From Anaerolineaceae bacterium UBA4890 (GTDB taxonomy: Bacteria; Chloroflexota; Anaerolineae; Anaerolineales; Anaerolineaceae): a DNA stretch of 64,000 nt. The notes under the pieces were generated by a model. It made no database searches and was not told the origin of the DNA. It saw only the letters and a program-made list of their open reading frames with translations. The stretch covers positions 1 to 64,000 of the forward strand of contig DHCY01000039.1 of assembly GCA_002399085.1 (NCBI GenBank), in the 5' to 3' direction. Positions within the stretch are counted from its first letter, which is position 1, and every line of letters starts with the position of its first letter. Shown piece by piece: positions 58,631 to 64,000 of the stretch. The translations under genes and the position numbers were made by a program.

Positions 58631-59470
58631 ATGATGAGTGAATTTTTAACTTACCACGAAATTGACGCTGCCACCGACGCTGTTCGCGCGCGATTTACCA
58701 CCATTCCGCAAATTGGCTTAATCCTTGGCTCCGGGTTGGGTGAGCTGGCAGATTCAATCGAGAACCCTACCATCGTGCCTACCCATGAAATCCCCTTCTG
58801 GCCGGTCTCGACTGTTCCCGGTCACAAAGGGCGCCTGGTGATTGGCGAACTGGAGGGCAAGCAGGTGATGGTATTGCAAGGTCGCACCCATTTTTACGAA
58901 GGTCATTCTGTTAGTAAAATTGGGCTGCCCATCCGCGTGATGCAGCGCCTGGGCATGCAGACCCTGATTCTCACCAATGCATCCGGCGGTTTGAATGACG
59001 CCTACTATGCTGGTGATATTATGCTGATCAAGGACCACCTCGCGCTGCTGCCGATGGCGGGTCAAAACCCACTACGCGGACCCAACCTGGATGAGTTTGG
59101 ACCGCGCTTCCCGGACATGAGCGCTGTATATAACCCCGAGCTGATCGAGCTTGCCCAGGAAGTCGGCAAGGAACTTGGCATTAAGTTGCATGAAGGAGTT
59201 TATGTCAGTCTTTCCGGTCCTTCTTTTGAAACCCCGGCAGACTGCCGCTTCCTGAAGATGGTAGGTGCCGATGCGGTTGGCATGTCCACCGTTCCTGAAG
59301 CGATCGTTGCCAAACACGGTGGAATGGACATCCTCGGATTTGCTACAATCACCAACAAAATTGACCCGGATGGCACCAACAAAGCCAGTCACGAAGAGGT
59401 GCTCCAGGTTGGCGATCAACTCGCACCAAATCTGATGAAAGTTATCCGGGGAGTCCTTCGCCGGCTATAA
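58631..59470 (+). CDS. punA: Purine nucleoside phosphorylase (trimeric, class II)
   Basis: A 279-residue enzyme that splits inosine or guanosine with phosphate. It has LILGSGLGELAD (phosphate loop), VPGHKGRLVIGELEGK, LQGRTHFYEGH (phosphate-binding His), TNASGGLN, the YVSLSGPSFETPAD segment with its catalytic Glu, and an Asn in the late TITNKIDP stretch, as in the trimeric family. GATGAGGAAA precedes the ATG pair; the second codon is also Met. Its stop overlaps the -10 box of the next gene. Confidence 0.95.
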   Translation: MMSEFLTYHEIDAATDAVRARFTTIPQIGLILGSGLGELADSIENPTIVPTHEIPFWPVSTVPGHKGRLVIGELEGKQVMVLQGRTHFYEGHSVSKIGLPIRVMQRLGMQTLILTNASGGLNDAYYAGDIMLIKDHLALLPMAGQNPLRGPNLDEFGPRFPDMSAVYNPELIELAQEVGKELGIKLHEGVYVSLSGPSFETPADCRFLKMVGADAVGMSTVPEAIVAKHGGMDILGFATITNKIDPDGTNKASHEEVLQVGDQLAPNLMKVIRGVLRRL

Positions 59471-59471
59471 T
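59466..59471 (+). promoter_or_regulatory. -10 box overlapping the stop codon of punA
   Basis: TATAAT at 59466-59471 contains the TAA stop of the preceding gene and ends 11 bases before the ATG at 59483, which has no Shine-Dalgarno. Confidence 0.4.
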
Positions 59472-59482
59472 TTCGTTTAAAG

Positions 59483-60175
59483 ATGAATTACGTTATTCGG
59501 TTTCTTGCGGAATTTGAAGTTCCGATTTACTTGGTGTTGGGCATCGTTGCCCTGGTGTATTTACGGCGCGTTCTGATGGCGCTGGAAGAAAAACGCAGCG
59601 CAATTTTTGGGCTGGAGCGCGAAGCCGCCCAGCGTAAGGTGGTTTCAGCGACCTCCGTGCTGATCCTGGTAGGATTGCTGACAGTTGGTGAGTTTATCGT
59701 GGCTACTTTTTTGGCAGGTGAACTGTCGCAGGAACCGACTTTTGCCACGCCGACAATCGAAGTGCTCACCACAGCGACCACCACGCTGCCTGGCGTGATC
59801 CCCACCGATGCGACGCCAACACCCACACTTTATCCCCAGGCTGATATCGAAGGGATCGACAGCGCATGTATCAACGATATTTTAGAAATCGAAAGTCCGG
59901 AACACCTCGAAGAGATCAGTGGTGTTGTAGAATTGATTGGCAGTGTGAACACTGAAAATTTGGGCTCGTACAAGTATGAGTATTCGACGATGGGTGAACC
60001 AAACTGGCAGACCATTGCAGCCGGAAGCGGCACACGCATCGACGAGAGCCTGGGCAGCTGGTATACCAGCGACCTGGTTGCTGGTGAATATATGCTCAGG
60101 TTGGTCGCCCTGGATAACGATGGGGTTGATCAGTCGGCATGCGTTATCGTTGTTACCGTTACAGGGGATCAGTAA
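59483..60175 (+). CDS. Membrane-anchored protein with extracytoplasmic Ig-like domain
   Basis: A 230-residue protein of unknown function. Two hydrophobic segments (about 10-28 and 55-78) lie on either side of a charged helix; a Thr/Pro linker (about 85-118) is followed by a beta-rich domain (about 120-228) with SGVVELIGSVNTENLGSYKY and AGEYMLRLVALDNDG, which suggest an Ig/fibronectin-like fold, and two Cys residues. It is probably exposed outside. The acetyltransferase gene begins 8 bases after its stop. Confidence 0.7.
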   Translation: MNYVIRFLAEFEVPIYLVLGIVALVYLRRVLMALEEKRSAIFGLEREAAQRKVVSATSVLILVGLLTVGEFIVATFLAGELSQEPTFATPTIEVLTTATTTLPGVIPTDATPTPTLYPQADIEGIDSACINDILEIESPEHLEEISGVVELIGSVNTENLGSYKYEYSTMGEPNWQTIAAGSGTRIDESLGSWYTSDLVAGEYMLRLVALDNDGVDQSACVIVVTVTGDQ

Positions 60176-60183
60176 AGGAAAAA

Positions 60184-60723
60184 ATGGCAAAACTAAAAGT
60201 CCTTAAAGCAAATCATGGTCATTTTGACGAGATGGTTGAAATTGATCACAGTATCAGCAGCAAGTATGCCTATCGTCTGATCACCGATCTCGGTGCCCAG
60301 GCTTCTACTTTTAAATTCGAACGCGTCAAGCTTCCCCGTGAAGCCCATTTGAGTTACATGAGGGATAAAGATTCACTGCTGAAATCCTGGAATGATGCCA
60401 ATCTGATTTACGTGGGCGAACTGGATGAAGTCCTGGTAGGCTATGTGGTAATTGACAGCAAAACTCTCTCGGCTACTGCCCGCGTGAGCGACCTGGTGGT
60501 GATGCCCGAATTGCGGCAAAAGGGTATTGGGCGCACCTTGCTGGCGGTTGCTGAAAGCTGGGCATTGGAGAACAAACTCGAGCGTGTTCTCGTTGAAACC
60601 CCCATGCGCAACTATCCCATGATCGAATTAGCGCTATCGTGCGGATACGAACTTTGCGGCTTTTTAGATCAGTATTTCCCCAACGATGACCCGGCTTTGT
60701 TCTACCAAAAAAGGCTGGCGTAA
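60184..60723 (+). CDS. GNAT-family N-acetyltransferase
   Basis: A 179-residue GNAT protein with VSDLVVMPELRQKGIGRTLL (the acetyl-CoA loop Q/RxxGxG present as RQKGIG) and later RVLVETPMRNYPMIELALSCGYELCGF, matching the end strand pattern. The substrate is unknown. The start at 60184 is chosen because AAAGGAA precedes it; the frame upstream overlaps the preceding gene. It lies 14 bases before the 7TM gene, so the three genes from 59483 may be co-transcribed. Confidence 0.88.
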   Translation: MAKLKVLKANHGHFDEMVEIDHSISSKYAYRLITDLGAQASTFKFERVKLPREAHLSYMRDKDSLLKSWNDANLIYVGELDEVLVGYVVIDSKTLSATARVSDLVVMPELRQKGIGRTLLAVAESWALENKLERVLVETPMRNYPMIELALSCGYELCGFLDQYFPNDDPALFYQKRLA

Positions 60724-60737
60724 GGCGTGATGTATTT

Positions 60738-62684
60738 ATGCAGTTAATGATCAACCTCTCCCTGGTGCTTGAGACCCTCAACCAGATCCTGTACGCCGGT
60801 GTGGCAATTACAGCAATTGCCCTGCTGATGTACGCCACTGGTTTCAACTTCAGGGACCGCATTGTGCAAACCTTTGCCCTCATTTTGGTGTGCGTCGTGT
60901 TGATATACACTGGTGAGACTGTTGCGGCAGTCTCAGACAAACCAGAGTATATCCAGCTATGGCTGCAGTTAAAATGGATCGGTCTGATGATGCTTCCGGC
61001 GGTTTATTTGCACTTTTCAGACACGCTGCTCACTGTAAGCGGAAGACCCAGCCGCGGCAGGCGCAAAACTTTCGTGTGGCTCACGTATCTTTTTACTGGT
61101 CTGGCTGCTGTTCTGATCTTTTTTGGCATATCGATTGGCGGGCTTGCCCCCGAAAAAGCGCCAATGTATTACCTGGAACGCAACCAGGTTACCCTGTACT
61201 TTGGTATCTTTTACATCGTTGTGATGGCGATGGTCAGTTACAACCTGGTTCGGGCGATGATCCGCACTGTCACCAAAACCGGCTTGCGGCGCATGATCTA
61301 CCTGTTTTTGGGCGCTGCCGCGATAGCAATCAGCAGCATAATTTTCCTCTTCCATGGTAATTCCTGGTTTGCCCTGCACCCGCATTGGTTCTGGTTTTTT
61401 AGCATACTGGGATCGTTGATTACCGGATTCTTCGTGGTTGTTATGACCTATACGGTTTCCTTCTTTGGCTTGCTTTGGACAGACCGCCAGATCAAGAGCC
61501 GCTTATTTCGCTGGCTCTTGCGTGGTCCTTTTACGGTGGCAATCGTTTTGGGACTGACCACGATCGCGCGCAGATACGGAGAGCTGCAAGGTGAAGCCTA
61601 TAGCTTCTATGTTCCCATCGTCATGGTGGGTGGCTTTTTGCTCATACAGTATGCCATCAATATTTTCTCGCCATATATTGAAAAATCATTCTTCTGGGGA
61701 GATGACCGCAAAGACCTGGAAGCAATCCAGTCTCTGCAGGACAGGATGCTCACCAACCGGGACCTGCACCAGTTTTTGGAGACCACTGTAGCTCTCATTA
61801 GCGATCGCTTACCTGTTTCAGGTGGATTCATCGCCCTTTTGGAAGGTCAAAATGTGGTTAAAACGGTTAGCGCAGGTGATCAAAAAGCCATTGAAGATAT
61901 CGATGTCAGCGATCAATTCATCAAGCAGGTGCAGGAAAACCTGGGCGAGCAAGAGGGGCTGATCGAATGGGATGGTTTATACCTGGTGCCCCTCGAATTT
62001 GCCTTCGAAGATGAAAAGTCAAGGTTGCTGGGCTTGGGTGGTTTTGTAAAAAATGACAACCGGGAGGTGGAGGATGAAGATAAAGAGGCGATCCTCCAGC
62101 TTGCCGAGCGCGCCACCCTGGCTATCAAGGACCACGCTTTGCAAAAGCAGGTCCTTCAGAGCCTTTCCGCGCTGCAAACCGAGGTCGATTACCTCCAGAA
62201 TTTGCGTGCAGCAACCAGTTTCAATGTTGAAAAATTGAAGAATTTCCAACAGCCAGAATTGCCTGAAGGCATGTCAACCTGGGTAAAAGATGCCCTGACG
62301 CACTATTGGGGCGGACCGAAACTGACCAATAATCCACTGATGCAGTTTAAGGTGGTTGAGGAAAAAAGTGGAAATCAGGACGGCAATCGCACAAACGCGC
62401 TGCGTACCGTGTTGACAGAAGCGATCGAAATGACCAAGCCGTCTGGCGAGCGCAAGTTTACCAGTGAGTGGCTGCTGTATAACATCCTCGAGCTCAAGTT
62501 CTTGCAAGGAAAAAAAGTGCGCGATGTTGCCCGAAAACTGGCTGTCTCTGAAGCCGACCTTTATCGAAAGCAGAAAATTGCGATCGAAGGCATAGCCCAA
62601 AAAATAGCAGATATGGAAGCGAATGCCAACGGAAATGGCGATCACGCAGAAACCGCCAATGAGCCTGAGGAAAAAACCTCATAA
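60738..62684 (+). CDS. 7TM-type membrane receptor with GAF-like domain and C-terminal helix-turn-helix
   Basis: A 648-residue protein. Residues 1-312 hold about eight or nine hydrophobic segments of the histidine-kinase N-terminal 7TM kind. A GAF-like domain follows (about 325-475), then a coiled-coil (about 475-500). The C-terminal part (about 505-648) has no His phosphorylation box or ATPase motifs but contains KVRDVARKLAVSEADLYRKQ, a helix-turn-helix-like stretch near 597-616, and an acidic tail. It may be a one-component membrane regulator. The start at 60738 lacks a strong Shine-Dalgarno. The ftsK gene follows 66 bases later. Confidence 0.7.
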   Translation: MQLMINLSLVLETLNQILYAGVAITAIALLMYATGFNFRDRIVQTFALILVCVVLIYTGETVAAVSDKPEYIQLWLQLKWIGLMMLPAVYLHFSDTLLTVSGRPSRGRRKTFVWLTYLFTGLAAVLIFFGISIGGLAPEKAPMYYLERNQVTLYFGIFYIVVMAMVSYNLVRAMIRTVTKTGLRRMIYLFLGAAAIAISSIIFLFHGNSWFALHPHWFWFFSILGSLITGFFVVVMTYTVSFFGLLWTDRQIKSRLFRWLLRGPFTVAIVLGLTTIARRYGELQGEAYSFYVPIVMVGGFLLIQYAINIFSPYIEKSFFWGDDRKDLEAIQSLQDRMLTNRDLHQFLETTVALISDRLPVSGGFIALLEGQNVVKTVSAGDQKAIEDIDVSDQFIKQVQENLGEQEGLIEWDGLYLVPLEFAFEDEKSRLLGLGGFVKNDNREVEDEDKEAILQLAERATLAIKDHALQKQVLQSLSALQTEVDYLQNLRAATSFNVEKLKNFQQPELPEGMSTWVKDALTHYWGGPKLTNNPLMQFKVVEEKSGNQDGNRTNALRTVLTEAIEMTKPSGERKFTSEWLLYNILELKFLQGKKVRDVARKLAVSEADLYRKQKIAIEGIAQKIADMEANANGNGDHAETANEPEEKTS

Positions 62685-62750
62685 TTGATTCTGGCACGAA
62701 TATTGTAGGGTTCAGGCTGTATATTGTGATCGGTATGCGGAGTAAAAAAC

Positions 62751-64000
62751 GTGGCGCAAAGCAAGACAACAGGAAAAATTAGCAAAGCTAAAGCACTTGA
62801 ACTGCAAAAAGTCCAGGAGGCTGACGAGCAGCGCAAACTTGAACAGCAGAAGAAGACCCGGCGAGTGATCTGGGACCTTACCGCGCTGTTCCTGTTGGTT
62901 GTCGGGGCAATCCTCCTATTGGCATTGCTGGGAATCACCCACGGGAACCTCGTCGATAGCAGCGTTTTCACATTGAAACGCTGGTTTGGTTGGGGTCGCT
63001 TTCTGGTCGCGATCGCAATCTTTCTTGCAGGCTGGATTTTGTTGCTTTGGAGGAAATCGCCGCCCGAAGACTTCAAACTTGGTCGGATACTGATCATTGA
63101 ACTCGGATTGTTTCTCCTGCTGGGTGTTTTTTCGGCATTCGCTGACGATACTGTCTCTGCGGTCAATGCAGGCATCAGCGCAGGCGGCATTGTCGGGTTT
63201 GGTCTGGCATATCCGCTGCGCAGCCTTGTCGGAAACGTGCCGACTGGCATCTTTTTATCGGTCATATCCATGGTGCTGCTGATCCTCGGTTTTCGTTTGT
63301 CCGCGCACATTGAGCGATGGGCAAAAACCGAAGCGGGTCAGTTTCAGGCATATCCCCAGGTTTTTCTGGATGATGCACCGGGGTTGCCAAACCTTGAACC
63401 TCTGGCTGCAGAAAAAGAAAAAAACGAAACCACTCGTATAGTCTCGAAAACAGGCTCCAAGAAAACCGACCAGATGGAGTTGCCCCTTGCTTTCCGCAAA
63501 GGCGCGCTGGCAGATAACAACAAACCGGTAAAACAAGTCAAAATAAAGCCACGCTCTGATCAGTTGCCGCCTTTGAGTTTGCTCGGTCAGGAAAAAACGG
63601 TGCTTGCCAACCAGGCGACGATCAATATGAACGCCGCCATGCTCGAGAAGACTTTGGGCGATTTCGGTGTACCTGCCAAGGTGGTTGGCTATCGGGTGGG
63701 ACCAACCGTGACGCAATATGCTGTCGAACCAGGTTATTTCGACAAGGGCAACACGGAAGAAAAGCAGAAGGTCAGGATCTCAAAAATTTCAGGGTTGTCG
63801 CGAGACCTGGCGCTTGCTCTCAAAGCCGAACGGCTGCGCATCGAAGCCCCTGTGCCGGGAGAATCTTACGTTGGCATCGAAGTTCCGAACAGCGAGCACA
63901 CGATTGTGCGCCTAAGATCGCTGCTTGAATCGCCTGAATTCGCTGAACTCAAGTCTCCGTTGGCGATTCCGATCGGCAGAGGCGTTTCCGGTCAGCCGAT
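62751..64000 (+). CDS. ftsK: DNA translocase FtsK/SpoIIIE, 5' part (runs off the window)
   Basis: The visible 416 codons encode the start of an FtsK-type DNA pump that moves chromosome ends through the division septum. A charged N-terminal helix (about 10-37) precedes four or five membrane helices (about 42-62, 83-100, 112-130, 142-182), a linker, then the alpha domain with TLGDFGVPAKVVGYRVGPTV and SRDLALALKAERLRIEAPVP. The Walker motor and gamma domains lie beyond 64000. The start is a GTG at 62751 after GGAG. It is in frame to the end of the window. Confidence 0.93.
   Translation, partial: MAQSKTTGKISKAKALELQKVQEADEQRKLEQQKKTRRVIWDLTALFLLVVGAILLLALLGITHGNLVDSSVFTLKRWFGWGRFLVAIAIFLAGWILLLWRKSPPEDFKLGRILIIELGLFLLLGVFSAFADDTVSAVNAGISAGGIVGFGLAYPLRSLVGNVPTGIFLSVISMVLLILGFRLSAHIERWAKTEAGQFQAYPQVFLDDAPGLPNLEPLAAEKEKNETTRIVSKTGSKKTDQMELPLAFRKGALADNNKPVKQVKIKPRSDQLPPLSLLGQEKTVLANQATINMNAAMLEKTLGDFGVPAKVVGYRVGPTVTQYAVEPGYFDKGNTEEKQKVRISKISGLSRDLALALKAERLRIEAPVPGESYVGIEVPNSEHTIVRLRSLLESPEFAELKSPLAIPIGRGVSGQP

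Noticed and set aside
60738..62684. Ordinary sensor histidine kinase
   Set aside because: No H-box, N-box or G-box motifs are present after the GAF-like region.

Overview
The window looks like a chromosomal segment of a member of the Chloroflexota, most likely class Anaerolineae. This is an inference from gene content and style, with no database search. The supports are secreted lipoproteins with long Thr/Pro/Glu linkers, paired GH13 and GH57 lipoproteins, a serine hydroxymethyltransferase fused to a GcvT-type aminomethyltransferase, a DHH-CBS-tRNA nucleotidyltransferase fusion, a secreted protein ending in a YLPLI-type tail, moderate G+C, and many dispersed hairpin repeats between genes. No phage, transposase, plasmid or CRISPR signature was seen.

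Layout. Positions 1-5349 hold a small membrane protein, then a minus-strand operon (beta-lactamase-fold protein, DHH-CBS-tRNA nucleotidyltransferase, acetyltransferase). Positions 5881-10107 hold a hydrolase, an SH3-like membrane protein, a PP2C phosphatase, an OmpR-type regulator and a PPK2 polyphosphate kinase. Positions 10287-15214 hold TatD, an acetyltransferase, a TrmI/Nudix operon, ribosomal protein L25 and an SRAP protein. Positions 15782-22335 are a glucan-related block: a GH13 lipoprotein, a GH57 lipoprotein with a glucodextranase-type C-terminal module, and a nucleoside kinase. Positions 22705-27083 hold an aminotransferase and the GlyA-GcvT fusion behind a structured leader. Positions 27349-35414 hold a sigma factor with a tiny membrane partner, a DUF4870 protein, fmt, mutS and alaS. 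Positions 35570-39167 hold two orphan dipeptide-type permeases and a pair of secreted proteins. Positions 39528-44670 hold glpX, a small kinase, the classical dnaX-ybaB-recR group and a lamin-tail protein. Positions 45091-53788 hold a Sir2 deacylase, an aromatic-acid-exporter-like protein, an exonuclease, a DUF692-like TIM barrel, a heterodimeric ABC exporter, a lipase-like hydrolase and a lipoprotein. Positions 53946-64000 hold an alpha-oxoamine synthase, a GTPase, a Met-type tRNA, aldose epimerase, purine nucleoside phosphorylase, an acetyltransferase, a membrane receptor-like protein ending in a helix-turn-helix, and the 5' part of ftsK.

Most genes are housekeeping (translation, repair, replication, one-carbon metabolism, gluconeogenesis, nucleoside salvage). 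The more unusual items are: the adjacent secreted proteins at 37667-39167, which carry the same two sequence blocks in opposite order (a natural circular permutation); the enlarged GlyA-GcvT fusion and its leader; a possible small RNA with a nine-codon reading frame at 44930-45042; a 7TM-GAF-HTH membrane protein; an orphan DUF692-like enzyme; and at least three families of intergenic repeats, two of which build hairpins and one of which keeps its arms complementary while their sequence changes.

Starts were moved inward from the longest reading frame wherever a Shine-Dalgarno sequence, an overlap or the family N-terminus supported it. Several genes have a TATAAT-like box only 5-11 bases before the start codon, so leaderless transcripts are likely.
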